A stretch of 64,000 bases of DNA from Knufia peltigerae (GCA_030247855.1 JAPDRN010000005.1:656173-720172), one strand, 5' to 3'. Counted from the stretch's first letter, positions 21,316-32,855 are shown. The notes: generated by a model from the letters alone, not told the origin. Program-made: numbers and translations.

Positions 21316-22419
21316 TCAAAAAATCACCATGACTCTAATCTCCACACTCTTCCTCGCGTCTCTCCCTTCCTGACCAGGTAGGGGGAATGCACTGTGTGCG
21401 ACCCAAGGGGCGACGTTACTGTCCTGCTTCTGTGCCTCGCTGTCGAACAACTTCAACGCGTAAACCTCGTCGGGTTTCTGCTCACTGATGTAGTACCACT
21501 TGTGATCCGCACCGTTTTCGGGTGCCAACGGCAGTAGGTTCTCGGATTGGTATTCCTTTTCGAAGCCGGGCCTGTCTCTGTACATGCGGGTGAACAACGC
21601 ATACGGTGGTTTTCCTTCTTGGCCTGGTTTGAGGAGGAGAGACTTGGGGTCCATGACGGCGAGTGGGTCTCTATGCACGGTCTCAAGGGGTCTCCAGACG
21701 CTCAGCATCATCCAACGCGGTCCGGCATAGTTCTCGCCGCTCCACGACCATTGATCCGTGACACCGCCTTCTCGAGCCATGGCTTCGTCTTCCGCCTTGA
21801 TGATTTGGTCCCTCAGGCTGAAGAACCTTTCCCGCTCGGCGGGGGTGTTACTGCCCGACATCCCATTGTCCTCGAAGAACGTCGGCAGCATGGCACGCAT
21901 GTGCCCTCTGGCTCCGGGAGGGGTATAGTCTCCGTGGACGACCGTGAAAGGCTGGAAACGCTGGTTCTTGTTCGCGCGGGGATTCCCGTGGTTTTGATTC
22001 GTTTCGACGACCTCACTGACGTCCCTCACCGTGGTTGTGATGGCGATGGCGCTACGGGCTTTCAGGGTCGACTGAATCAGAGAGGTGACCTCGGGCCAGT
22101 AGAGGTCCTTGGTGGTATGATCGTCGTGGAAATCGGGGATACGATCCGTCTGCGGGGGGAGTAGAGAAGAAGAGTGTCGCAGAATCTGAAACCCGTGGCT
22201 GGCCAGGTGGAAAGATGACAGGCCGTGCGTTCGAATGTCGGACACGTCACATCGAACAGATTTTTGACTGGAAGATGTCCCATTGAAGACGGAAAAGACT
22301 TCTTCCACGGCTGGAGGAGAGGGTCTCGACCAATAGTTGAATATTCCTTCGACGCGTTCATCATCACCCGTCATGGTTACTGATGAAGTGGTCGAGGTTT
22401 GCGCCTTTGTCATTGACAT
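21316..22419 (-). CDS. CmcJ/AsaB-type (GA4-desaturase family) hydroxylase/desaturase
   Basis: Single exon, 367 aa. The family is named after gibberellin GA4 desaturase, bacterial CmcJ and AsaB of the aspergillic acid cluster; members are linked to iron-dependent hydroxylation or desaturation of small molecules. Family landmarks are VHGDYTPPGARGHM at about residues 166-179, MMLSVWRPLETVHRDPLAVMD near residue 240, and the C-terminal run WYYISEQKPDEVYALKLFDS followed by HSAFPLPGQEG and RKSVEIRVMVIF. HGD within the first motif may supply metal ligands. No signal peptide is seen. The start gives MSMTKAQ. Such genes are common in fungal secondary-metabolite clusters; here it lies beside an alcohol dehydrogenase and an enoyl-reductase-like gene. 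The substrate is unknown. Confidence 0.85.
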   Translation of the reverse strand: MSMTKAQTSTTSSVTMTGDDERVEGIFNYWSRPSPPAVEEVFSVFNGTSSSQKSVRCDVSDIRTHGLSSFHLASHGFQILRHSSSLLPPQTDRIPDFHDDHTTKDLYWPEVTSLIQSTLKARSAIAITTTVRDVSEVVETNQNHGNPRANKNQRFQPFTVVHGDYTPPGARGHMRAMLPTFFEDNGMSGSNTPAERERFFSLRDQIIKAEDEAMAREGGVTDQWSWSGENYAGPRWMMLSVWRPLETVHRDPLAVMDPKSLLLKPGQEGKPPYALFTRMYRDRPGFEKEYQSENLLPLAPENGADHKWYYISEQKPDEVYALKLFDSEAQKQDSNVAPWVAHSAFPLPGQEGRDARKSVEIRVMVIF

Positions 22420-23302
22420 CGTCGGGGTTGTGATGTTGAACTTGTTGTGACGGAGAAGAGGATGGAAGATGGATTTGCAAGGGAGGACAAACCATCGGGT
22501 TTACATACCTTGTTAAATAGCCGTTGACTTGGGTGGGAGGATACTTGACCCGGTGCAACAGTAGATATGAGGGCATCGTCATCTCTATCTCTGGGACGCC
22601 AATCATGGCTTCAAGGGTGGACGCATTGGGGGCCTCATTCTTTGACCGTGCTCGTCGATCGTGAGCTCGAGCTGAGTGATAGAGTTGAATCATTGCCTGA
22701 GTTTTCAATTCATCTCAATCCTCTCTCTGGCCTGGAAAGACAATAGGGCAACCAGAGACAAAATTGTGGTCGTCAACGTCATCCGAGATCGCACATTAGC
22801 CGTAATCATTACGCCGCCATACGAAAGAATACGAGGACTTGGTCACTGGTGCTCGTATTACGGCGGGGTATCCGTGTCAGGACGTGTCACCAAAATCAGG
22901 TATACAAAGATCATCGTCCAACCTCGTCCTGGGCCCTGTTTTTCACCTCCTGATTGCATTCATTACATGGTATTTATTGATTCTGAAATTCTTCAAAAGA
23001 GATGTCAATGATCGGGGCCCTGGATATCTCCACATGAAACTGTTAAGATGAATATCATGGCAAGGACCTACATGTTCTTAGAAACTGCGTTCACGCTCGA
23101 CACTCGGGGTTCGTTTCAGATTTCAATTTTTTGAATGTCACCCAGCGCCCACCCATTACTATTCCGTTTTGTGGATGATTATGATGTTATGCTTACAACT
23201 GACACCCGTGTACGTTCGGTTGAGGGGATGGCCATGGGTAAGGACGAGTCCTTTTGAAGTATGAGGTAGGGATTTTCGGCCTTGATGATACTATACGAAA
23301 GA

Positions 23303-23430
23303 AATCAGGTGGCGTTGATAGAGGGAATGGAAAACAAATCAGGCGGCATTGATAGGAAATGGGAAAGAAGCTCGGCGACCTGGTAGAGGGAATTTGAAAA
23401 AAAAGAACGCCAGGCGTCATTGATGAACAA
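23303..23430. repeat. Degenerate tandem repeats, unit about 30-40 bp
   Basis: Two adjacent copies start AATCAGGTGGCGTTGATAG and AATCAGGCGGCATTGATAG. Two weaker copies follow, one with CTGGTAGAGGGAAT near 23380 and one with CCAGGCGTCATTGATG near 23410. Copies share a purine-rich tail. Confidence 0.55.
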
Positions 23431-24069
23431 AATTGTATCTCTAGAGTATGAGTACGGATGTAATTCGGCAACTGTTCTTTTTTTTTGGCATGGAGTCGCC
23501 TCGAAAAGGAATCAACTGTTCACACTTCTCATGGTAGGACGCAGAAGTAATATCTGCATATAGTAGGGGATGGAAAGGTTACTGTACAGAGAAATAAAGA
23601 ACAAGAGGTTTAAAGATACGGATCAACATGTAGGTAAGGATCAGAGTCCCAGGACGGGGGATGGGATGGACCAAGATTTACTGTACAGTGCCCGGACTAA
23701 TCCGGATTCGGCGATACGAGCCTCTTTGAGGAAAGTTGTCGACTATATGAGGTGGGACTATGATTGCAACATTTTTTGTCTCTCTGGTTTTCTACAAGAT
23801 TGTCTCGAGATTCCACCGAGACTAACCAAGACTCGTACTCGTGTCTATTTCATTGAACACAACAAGCCTGACGGTGATGCTGCCAATCTGCTGTCTCCGG
23901 TGTCTCCATCTCATGGCGTGGTGTCGGTCATTATCCCTTGAAGAGCACACCAATGGGTTACAGAGGGTATCAGGGGGCATTCCCCCCATCGTGAAGCGTG
24001 TGATATATTAAATCCGGGCGGACTTTGCGGTGTTATATGTGATGATAAGGAACAACTATACCTTGGGTG

Positions 24070-24078
24070 TATAAAAGG
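24070..24078 (+). promoter_or_regulatory. TATA box upstream of the MDR gene
   Basis: TATAAAAGG lies about 170 bp before the ATG at 24247, followed by a pyrimidine-rich leader. A strong consensus match in a sensible place. Confidence 0.5.
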
Positions 24079-24246
24079 TCACGTATCTGGCACAAGTCGT
24101 TGAAACCTAAGACTCGCTCATAGATTCTGGTACGGACACCTATAGTCGTGGGACTCGCAACTTTCATACACCCTCTTCGAACACTCACTCCTTGCTGTCC
24201 TTGACCTTGTTCCCACCCATCTCAAACCAACACCTCGTCGATCAAA

Positions 24247-25278
24247 ATGACACGGACCAACAGTGCCGCGGTCGTCCCCTCGAAACAATCACCTACAATG
24301 CTCGTCACCTCGGTTCCATACTCGTCACCGGGAGAAGACGAACTGACCATCCGCACCCGTGCCGTCGCCATCAACCCTGCCGACCATTTCATTCAGGAAC
24401 GAGGCCTCCTCCTGACCACCTACCCTGCAATACTAGGCTGCGATGTCGCAGGGGAAGTCGTGGAAGTCCACCCCAGCCTCACTTCCAAGTTCTCCGTCGG
24501 CGACCGTGTCATTGGCGCCTCCACCCCGCTCCTGTTGAAGGACGGAGCGTACGCCTACTCCGGATTCCAAGAGTACGTCGTCTTGAAGATGCCGGCCATC
24601 GCGCATGTCCCAGCACGTCTCGATTACAACGACGCAGTCGTCCTTCCTCTCGGCGTGTACACGGCGGCAAGTTGCATCTTCGCTCCGGACATCCTGGGGC
24701 TGGCGATGCCTGCTGCGGGGCGTGACGCGGGCAAAAACAAAACCCTTCTTGTGTGGGGCGCGAGCAGCAGCGTCGGAAGCTGTGGTGTACAGCTGGCAGC
24801 GCTGGCCGGTTACGATGTGGTTGCGGTTGCGAGCGCCAAAAACCATGACATGGTCAAGAGTCTCGGAGCAAAAGTGACCTTCGACCACAACAACCCCGCG
24901 GTCGTCGATGATATTGTCGAATTCTTGAAGGGAAAGGACGTGGTGGGTGCTTATGATGCCATCTCCAAAGACTCGACGCTGGACAAAGTATGCGAAATCT
25001 TGGATAGGTCCGACGCAAAGATGAAGGTGGTTGCTTCCGTCAGACCTGGTGCTGAACAGAGCGCGACACACGGCGTCAAGGTGATGACCAATTCTGCGGC
25101 TGGCAAGGCAAGCATCGGTTTGTCCATCTGGCCATGGTTGGATCAAGCACTCAAGTCAGGAGACATCAAGTGCATGCCACCGCCAGAAGTGGTGGGCCAT
25201 GGGTTGGAAACCGTGCAACACGCGGTTGATCTGATGGGTCAAGGTGTCAGTGCAAAGAAATTAATTGTGACGATATAG
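24247..25278 (+). CDS. MDR-family enoyl reductase / quinone-oxidoreductase-like protein
   Basis: Single exon, 343 aa. It belongs to the zinc-free branch of the medium-chain dehydrogenase family that includes fungal trans-acting enoyl reductases (LovC type) and ToxD-like oxidoreductases; members reduce C=C bonds with NADPH. The N-terminal GroES-like half has AINPADHFIQERG and the YPAILGCDVAGEVVEV block; the Rossmann half has LLVWGASSSVGSCGVQLAA with the glycine-rich turn, then VASAKNHDMVKSLGA. The Cys/His zinc ligands seen in the alcohol dehydrogenase at 19760-20989 are absent. The C-terminus is VSAKKLIVTI, as usual. No PKS is in the window, so a trans-ER role cannot be claimed. Confidence 0.88.
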   Translation: MTRTNSAAVVPSKQSPTMLVTSVPYSSPGEDELTIRTRAVAINPADHFIQERGLLLTTYPAILGCDVAGEVVEVHPSLTSKFSVGDRVIGASTPLLLKDGAYAYSGFQEYVVLKMPAIAHVPARLDYNDAVVLPLGVYTAASCIFAPDILGLAMPAAGRDAGKNKTLLVWGASSSVGSCGVQLAALAGYDVVAVASAKNHDMVKSLGAKVTFDHNNPAVVDDIVEFLKGKDVVGAYDAISKDSTLDKVCEILDRSDAKMKVVASVRPGAEQSATHGVKVMTNSAAGKASIGLSIWPWLDQALKSGDIKCMPPPEVVGHGLETVQHAVDLMGQGVSAKKLIVTI

Positions 25279-26101
25279 ACCAGACAGACTGCTCGTACAT
25301 TGCAACATGATGGCATTGTGGTGCCGACCAGAAGTAAAAGTTGAAGGGTCTGTTTGCGTTGCATTGATGATTGAACCGCAGAGCATGTCAGCACTGGGGT
25401 CGGAAGCGCATACATGCATGCATGATGTGCGAGAATGAACCCACTTTGATCCTAGGTACTTATCACCGCTGATCCGAATGTACTTTGGAGCATTGTCAGC
25501 AACGCTTTAAATGGACTCGGGTAAGCACGGCCTTTCTTTCGACGCGTACTCAATACTCTGTGTGAGAATATCCTGGCCATCGGCTCCAACATAGGTGTTG
25601 TATTGCGGGTCGAGCGATAGAATGGCTAGTTGTGTATTCAAAAATCCCTGTGACTTGCGGTGATTTTAGCCTCTAGCAGACACAGACTGCCCCAGGATGA
25701 GCAGTACTCCTGGCCAGTTTCGAAACTTGCGAGTTGCGGCCTACGGACAGTGAGAAACTCTGGTGTATTCGTGTCACTCCCTCCGTACGCGTAAGCCACA
25801 GGCGATTGATCGACCAGCCCCTTGGGGTAACTAGCTCGTTCTCCTGGTTGGATATTGCGTTCTTTTGAAGATGATGAGCGAAGGACATCGACAAGTAGAG
25901 GTCTCCATGAGGGATCAGGCGTGCTGTTTTGTTCGTTTGTGGTCATTCCCGAATGCGAAATGCCGAATCTTACATTGAGGCAAGTCTTAAAAGGACAGTC
26001 CCTGCACACATGGCCGCTCTGAGATATCTCGCTCTCGTCTCAGCAACTTCGTAAAGATACAAACGACCATTTCGCGTTCGAAAGGCCCAAGTGAACGAAG
26101 C
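25279..26101. other. Intergenic, no gene seen
   Basis: Lies between two genes on the plus strand, so it holds the SDR promoter. A minus-strand frame at 25638-26009 shows no family character. Confidence 0.5.
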
Positions 26102-26923
26102 ATGCAATCTACCACGTCTCTTGAAGGAAAGACGGCAATAGTGACAGGAGGTAGTCGCGGTATCGGTGCTGCGTGTGCCATCCAGTTTGCAAAAAAGGGA
26201 ATTTCTGCTCTCGCCATAACCTATGTCAGCAACAAAGAATTAGCTGAAGAGGTCGTCAAGAAGTGTCGAGGCCTCGGTGTGGCAAAAGTCGTTGCTATTC
26301 ACTCTGACCTCCTCGATCCTCATGTTGGACCCCAGCTCGTCGACAGAGTCCTAAAGGAACTAGGGGCCAAGACGATTGACATTTTGGTCAATAACGCCGT
26401 TCTCACCAAGGTGCCAATGTTCGAGCCTTTCGAAAAAATCACCGTCGAAAACTTTCGAGATATGATGCAGGGAGATCTGTTCGGACCCATCAACATCATC
26501 GCTGCTGTGTTGCCACATCTCCCTCCCAGAGGTGGTCGAGTCATCAACATCTCAAGTTGCGCATCGAAGCAAGCGGTTGCGGACCCTATGATGTTGTATG
26601 GAGCTGCAAAAGCCGGTCTAGATAGCTTCACCAGATCGCTGGCCGCTCAATATGGAATCAAAACACTTGCAACCTTCAACAGCATCAGCGTGGGGGCCAC
26701 TGAAACCGACGCCCTCCAGAAGGCTATCGATATATACCGCTCCGTTGTTGATGATCCGCAAGAAATGATGATCCAACAGTGTACTGCAGAGAAAAGAGTG
26801 GCAGATCCAGAAGATGTGGCTTTCGTGGTGGGGTTTCTTGCCACCGAGGAGGCTCGCTGGATCAACGGTGCTCAAATTCCTGCAAATGGCGGCGTAAGGG
26901 ATTTGATCGCTCTGCAAGGGTAG
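26102..26923 (+). CDS. Short-chain dehydrogenase/reductase (SDR)
   Basis: Single exon, 273 aa, classical SDR length. The cofactor motif is TGGSRGIG at about residues 16-23. It is followed by ILVNNAV, the strand ending INISSCAS that carries the catalytic Ser, and YGAAK with the catalytic Tyr and Lys. The C-terminal IPANGG replaces the common VxGG/VDGG. The residue after the first strand region (TYVSNKE) lacks an Asp, which would suit NADPH rather than NADH; this is inference. The substrate is unknown; it resembles fungal polyhydroxynaphthalene or 3-oxoacyl reductase-like SDRs. It is the last gene of the accessory block before MPP-alpha. Confidence 0.9.
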   Translation: MQSTTSLEGKTAIVTGGSRGIGAACAIQFAKKGISALAITYVSNKELAEEVVKKCRGLGVAKVVAIHSDLLDPHVGPQLVDRVLKELGAKTIDILVNNAVLTKVPMFEPFEKITVENFRDMMQGDLFGPINIIAAVLPHLPPRGGRVINISSCASKQAVADPMMLYGAAKAGLDSFTRSLAAQYGIKTLATFNSISVGATETDALQKAIDIYRSVVDDPQEMMIQQCTAEKRVADPEDVAFVVGFLATEEARWINGAQIPANGGVRDLIALQG

Positions 26924-27121
26924 TGAAGCTTAAGCCCCGATTTGGTAGATTCATGAGAAATTTTGGCGAGGAAGCGTCGGCAATTTATGGCATGAGAATG
27001 AAACACGACAAGAAATGGTGTTAATACATTGTTTGAGTGGTATCGAGGACCCTTTGCGCCGGTCCACAGCTCCAGGCTCTGATATGATAGTACAAAGTCC
27101 AGAGGTAGACGTACCTGAGGC

Positions 27122-28885
27122 CTACAACCGTCCTAGCTTCCACCTGGCTATCCTGGATTGAACATCTTCCCATGGTATCGACTTGATCTTTCTGCCACTG
27201 GGATCTTCTCCTTCTTGGATGACCACAGTAGGAGCACCCGTGCCGTGGCCTCTATTGTCCACTTTTCCTGTGAAGATCTGCCTCGCCACACGTCTCAAGT
27301 CAGCGACGGTGAGGGCTTCGATCTTGTCACACATCTCCTTAACTCCAACTTTTCGGCCGTGGACCTGAACTTGTCTTCCCAAATCCTCCAACTCTACCAG
27401 ACGTGATTCAAGGTTCATGAGGAGACTGAACCGTAGTTGATTCTTCGCTCGATTGACTTCCGCTGCCTGAAGACTTGGAAAGCCAGAATCGAGAGTGAGT
27501 GCCTGCAATTCGCGACACATGACATCGACCATATGTCCAACACGGCCAGGCTCGCATGCCGCAGCAATACCAAAGAGGCCACTGTCGGTGTAACTGTGAT
27601 TAAACGCAACGCAGCTCTCCACCCAACCATGCTGATTAAGCACATTGGTGTACAATCTCGAATACATTCCTTTACCCGGTCCGCCAGCCGAGAATGATCC
27701 ACCTCCTCCAAGTAAAGTCTGCAACGTAGCTTGCGCATAGATATCATCCGAGGAAATCGGTAAGGCTTCAAATGCGATATGTACGTGTGATAGCGGTATG
27801 GAGAGATTATTCTGAGGTACAGGCAGTGTCGGTAGTGCTAGATAGCCTCCAGTATAATGGGACGGTTGGGAGAAGAGTGACGTCGGGTCAGGCTGAAGCA
27901 GTGATGGATCCAATGGTGAGACGGTCGCTTGGTGGGTAGCCGAAGTTGAAAAGTTGCTAAATCCTGGTAATTTTGACAGGAATTTGTTTGTAGAAGATTG
28001 CTGTGAATTTTGGTACTGTGAACTCGAGGTTGCTGTATCCGTGGGTGTAGATCCAACGGATGGTTGGCTTGTTGAAGTCTCCGTCCGGGCCATATCTCCA
28101 AAGTATTGCTCCGTCAACTTCACAGCCAAGTCATGTTCAATGCCAGCAAAGGCGACAACTATCCGTTCTGGTTTGTAAAATCTGCTTCGATATTTCATAA
28201 TGAGATCTCGATTAATATAACCCAGTCTCTCTTGAGGACATAGGAGGGGGTTGCCGAGCGTGTTGTCTTTGTATGCAGCCATGTGCATCAGCTCGGGAAT
28301 GATGAGGTCAGGCTTAGACCATATTTCTTGTATCTCGTACTGGGCAGTGTCGAGTTGCTGTTCCACTTCTACGTCGGTGATGAGAGGGTCTCGAATGGTA
28401 TCGGCGAGCAGCGCAATCGTGTTGGGGACGGCGGAATTGAATGTTGCAGATTGATACATCAAAGCTTCCCTAGAAGAGGCGCATTGAATGTTTCCACCAA
28501 GAGACTCGAGGCCCTCTAGCATTTGATCCGATGATCGTGTCTTTGTGGACTTGAAGGCTAGCCGATCCACGATATGGCTGACTCCGCGCAGCGACTCGTC
28601 TTCATATCTCGACCCAGCATCAATGTACACGCCCACCCCAGCAAAAGGTCCCGGTAACGATTCGGTCGCGACTCGGACTCCATTCGGCAATTCTGTGATT
28701 TGGTCTAATTCGACAGGGTCCTGGTGATAGAGAATGGTCAGAAGAACGATCACACGATATCACGAAGGACAAGAACTCACTTTGTGCAGAGGATCTCGTG
28801 CTGTGGCATAGTTTCGGATGAGCGGTCTTGTATGCCTAGAGTTTAGCCTCGCATTCCGAAGGGCTCTAACAGCAGTGGAGCGCAT
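27122..28885 (-). CDS. Mitochondrial processing peptidase alpha subunit
   Basis: Exons 28885-28781 and 28720-27122 encode 567 aa. With the beta subunit, MPP removes presequences from proteins imported to the mitochondrial matrix. The first exon encodes an Arg-rich, acid-poor presequence (MRSTAVRALRNARLNSRHTR). The M16 fold starts at ELPNGVRVATESLPG; the region aligned to the catalytic HxxEH of the beta subunit reads HIVDRLAFKST, so no active zinc site, as expected for alpha. The glycine-rich loop that binds substrate is present (GGGGSFSAGGPGKGMYSRL). An 80-residue Ser/Thr/Gln-rich insert in the middle is longer than in yeast Mas2. The intron has GTGAGT and CCAG ends. Confidence 0.95.
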
Positions 28886-30163
28886 GCTGATGGATGATGG
28901 ATGAGTGAACAAAGAATGTACTGGAGAGTGTTTTGAAGACTGCTGGCTGCGAGAAAAAGCTGCGAGGTTTGGTTGGATCGTAGGTGGAGCCTCGGCGATA
29001 GGCGGCTTTGGTGAGTATCGGATAATCACTTGATTTGCCCCCAACAGAAGGCCGAATCTCATGTCATCTGGTCAAAAAGAACCTGGAAACTTCTGGACAA
29101 TGAAGAGGACGCTGATTCAGAGGCTCATTGGGAATGAGTTGTGCTGAGTTGCACTCGAAGTTGTGCTTGAGATTCTCCTTGATGTTAATATAGGTCTGAC
29201 CGATCATGGCCGCTGTTCTGAAGGTTCGGAGTACGACGCATCTAGCGGTATTTGGCAGGGGCGAGAGGCGCCTAAAGCTGCCCCAAAGCACCTTAACAAG
29301 TGTCTACTGTATTAGGCGGCTTTAGGGAAAGAACTTTAACTATTGGGCCCTATAACGACACTACTTTTCGACCTCCCGGGGAATAAGCTGGTAGGTACTC
29401 CGTACCTAAGCTGGCTTTATAAGCTGGCAACGACCCATACTCGTAGTAACCCTCGCCATGTCCGTCCGCGTAATAATACCCACCGGCGACCAAAGTATGG
29501 GGAAAGTCGTGGCAGACGATCCTTTGACGCTCGATGATGTCGATGGCTACAAGTAGTCGATGCTGTGATGAATGCGAAGTACCGATCAGAAAGCGTCGAT
29601 GAAAGAGTTTAGCTGGTAATAGTAAATACATCGTCTCTGTCCGTCGTTCTAGTAGACTGTTCTCCCACTTCCCTCTACCGCTTGCTTCTTGAACAAAGCC
29701 AGACTTCCTCATCTCGGATGGTTTTTCTGTCCCTTGTCAGCAGAGACCACCAAACCAAGCATCATTACTCCGTATAGGGTCCTCTTTTAGGTAAGAAGGC
29801 TTGCAACTCGTCTCCAAAGAAACTCCCCGTACCGAAGACTTAACAGTACCTGTAGCTTAGGCGTCCACGAATCTGCCCTCTTCGCTTGCGGCATCCTGAA
29901 CCCTGCAAACCTACGCACCTTTGGATGCACAATTGACCCCTTTCATACTCCCGAGTCGAGTTGGACAGGTTTGGGTCTACAAGAGGGGGCCAGTACGAGT
30001 ACTCGAACAGCGAATCCCTGGACAACGACGTGCCCCTATCAAACAAGGCGCTTCAATTTGACAGTCGACTGCCTGCGCTGCCTGACCCTCCATAATCCTT
30101 GTGAAGCACCAGACACCTCTTGCATACTCTCTTTCCTCCTCTCCACACCCAACGTCATTTCCC
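28886..30163. other. Intergenic region between MPP-alpha and the FHA-RING gene
   Basis: Divergent arrangement. It holds a 7-bp perfect inverted repeat at 29392-29408 flanked by three copies of AAGCTGG, a second ACTCCGTA word near 29767, and CATACTCGTAG/CAGTACGAGTACTCG words near 29438 and 29992. Small frames (29350-29712, 29840-30046) look random. No gene is supported. Confidence 0.5.
29392..29408. repeat. Perfect inverted repeat with 3-nt loop
   Basis: TAGGTAC - TCC - GTACCTA. Direct repeats AAGCTGG occur just left (about 29385), right (about 29408) and again about 12 bp further right. Confidence 0.8.
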
Positions 30164-32065
30164 ATGATCTCGTCGCCTACGCCTGTCACCTCTGGTGTCA
30201 CTGCAGGTGCAGCCGTCGATCTCACAAGAACCTCTTCTCGACGCCGTGGCCTGAGTTATCTTCGTGCTTTGTCGCATAGCCGCTCGGGTCAGACTAGCCC
30301 CAACGAACCTTCTCGTTCTCCGAGACATTACTTCCAGCGCTCCCTGAGTTACAACGAACACCGTCCAGACTCTTCAGTCACTGGTAGAAGGAGAAGTGCC
30401 TCGCGTCCAAACGAGCCGACGAGCCCACTTGCGACTGATCCTCCCCAGATCCCTCCCTCACAAGACAATTCGAGACCCTCATCTCCACCGAGAACACAAT
30501 CCATACCAATCCGACCCGCCGCTGCCTCAGCTGTGCCGGTGTCTGTTCAAGGAGATAGTTCAGAAGACATGGCCAGACACAGAACCTCGACCGGTCGCCG
30601 GCATACTACTAGTCATCCGGCAGACACCCCTATGGCTGATGGGGCAGCCGCGAGGCCTCCGAATTCGAGGACTATTGCGAAACCGAAAGAGGGACAAGAA
30701 GGAGATTCAAAACCACAACTGCCTGCTATACGGTTCTTCCCTCACCAGGAGGTGAGAAATGGCCGACCGTCCCTCACTTTCGCTCCTATCTCCCGGACTC
30801 TACCCAGCGAATCTGCCATTATTCGCGTCGGAAGATATTCTGAACGCGAAGGAATTCCCACGGCAAACCCCACGGCTCCTTCAGATGCCCCTGTAGGCTT
30901 CAAGTCCAAAGTGGTGAGCAGAAAACATTGCGAATTCAGTTTCGTGGATGGACAATGGCAGATCAGAGATGTGGCCAGCTCATCCGGAACCTTCCTCAAC
31001 CATATCAGACTGAGTCAGCCGAACACCGAGTCACGATTGTTCCCGATCAAGGACGGAGATATTGTTCAGCTGGGGATCGACTTTCGTGGAGGAGAAGAGA
31101 TGATATTTCGGTGTGTCAAGATTAGGATTGAATGCAATAGAGCCTGGCAAAAGAAGCCCAACAACTTCAAGTGGGTGATGTCTACACTGCGTCTCTATGT
31201 TCATGCTAACAATGCTACAGTAAAACAAGACACCAACAACTCCAAAGCCTCGCCAGAGACCAGCCATCGGCAGATTCAAATAGTGGCGAATGCTCAATTT
31301 GCCTGGGCTCTGTGTTGGTACGTTTAATCATATTCGCACGCCGGGCTTCCACTGACCTCTCTATAGCCGTGTCAAGCATTATTCGTCGCTCCATGTGCAC
31401 ATGTTTGGCACTACAAGTGCATTCGGCCTTTGCTGGAAGGGAAAAACAGCACCTATCCTCAATTCCAATGTCCCAACTGTCGTGCGTATTTCGACCTAAC
31501 CGCAGACGTTGATATTGCCCAGTCGGATATTGACGAATGGATGGGAAATACTGATGAGCAAGTAAACGGAGCTACCAACGCCAATGATGCTGCCACCAAC
31601 GATGCGAATGTTGCCCCTGCCCAAGATACACCTGATGCAGAAGCCACCGACTCAAGTGCTGCTCACGAGACCCCAGATACTTCGGAAGATTCTGGTGAGC
31701 ACCCAACTGTGACTATATCCGACCCCATCGATGTTCCGAATTCCGGCTCTGCTGCAACGCCTCGTATGTCAGGTTTATTGGCCAGAAGGCAGGCTTCGAA
31801 TCCAGAATCACCCGAATTAACCACAATGAACGGCAATATCGACATGCCAGACCGACCAGATGAAGACGACATGGATACACACCTTGAGCACCAGCGAACG
31901 AGGACACAAACGCCAGACCCTGAACATGTTATTTCTGGAGAGGGTCCGCTCACTCCTAGGAATAATGCCGGACCTTTTGTGTTTGATGGGAGTGCAGGGA
32001 GATCGGATGGGAGAGAACTAGTAGTTCCTGGAATTCCTGAAATCACTGGAGGATCTCCGGCTTGA
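30164..32065 (+). CDS. dma1: FHA-RING E3 ubiquitin ligase, Dma1 type
   Basis: Exons 30164-31170, 31221-31317 and 31367-32065 encode 600 aa. Dma1 of fission yeast and Chf1/Dma2 of budding yeast are FHA-RING ligases of the mitotic and septation checkpoints, related to human CHFR/RNF8. A Ser/Arg/Pro-rich N-terminus precedes the FHA domain (about 205-325) with IIRVGRYSER, VVSRKHCEF and SSSGTFLNHIRLS, which bind phosphothreonine. A RING domain (about 359-412) has ECSICLG, then PCAHVWHYKC, and CPNC. The C-terminal 190 residues are acidic and disordered. Introns split between FHA and RING and inside the RING; both have clean GT-AG ends and restore all zinc ligands. I chose the ATG at 30164; frames opening earlier rely on GTG. 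Confidence 0.92.
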
Positions 32066-32855
32066 TGAAGCAAAAGATCAGAGGTATCTTTCTGTGAGCA
32101 GGTAAATGAGTCTGATAAGCATGGCATGGATTTGATGCAAAGGAAATTGCAAATACGCAGCCATCTCTATTTCTAGGTTGCACCATTCTGACAAAAGCAC
32201 AATTCTCAGCGTTTACGGCCGCATCATTAGGCATTGTGGATCTGGCGTTTCATTACGGGCGGCTGGAGTCTAGCAGCCTCAGGTGTAGTGCATTTTTCAG
32301 CGTTTAGTATGATGAATCATGAACATGATCCTTTGCTTGCTTTTTTGTATCTCATGAGATGGTCATTGAGATTAACTGTGGACAGCTTGAGTCGTGAGAG
32401 ATCTTGAATGACACCGTCCTTGTATGAAATGTTGCCCCGTTATGATTTCTTCGTGTGATGGTTCCCTGAAGGCTCTGAGTGTGTATGGATGTCTACCGAG
32501 CATAAGATACGACACATGGATATCTTGGAAGGCAACAGTCCTTAATTGACGCCTTCCCTATACGTATCCTGCCAGATCGTGATGCCTCTTTCGTGATGAC
32601 ACGTTGAGGGTCGTGGGCCGTGGGCGACACCATGGTAACAGCATGTATCAGGAATGACGGTTGCCGCCATCGCAAGGTAGGACCGTAGCAGAGAGTACAC
32701 GTAGAGTTTTTGACTAGGCGGACATTGACTAGACCAAGGGGAGAACCAGGAGGAAGGGTAACATTCGACTCTTTTGATAATGGTGTACTACACCATACTA
32801 TTCTATGCTATTGTAAAGTACACACAGACACGCTCTCGCTCTCCATCTCACTCTC
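32066..32855. other. Intergenic, convergent 3' flanks
   Basis: Lies between the FHA-RING gene and the convergent hypothetical gene. A pyrimidine-rich CT run occurs at about 32830-32860. No gene seen. Confidence 0.5.

Larger units (their letters stand above)
22420..24246. other. Long intergenic region, no supported gene
   Basis: A 1.8-kb gap between the divergently transcribed CmcJ/AsaB-type and MDR genes. Frames at 22364-22708 and 23570-23941 lack protein-like features. A block of degenerate repeats lies at 23303-23430 and a TATA element at 24070-24078. Confidence 0.5.
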
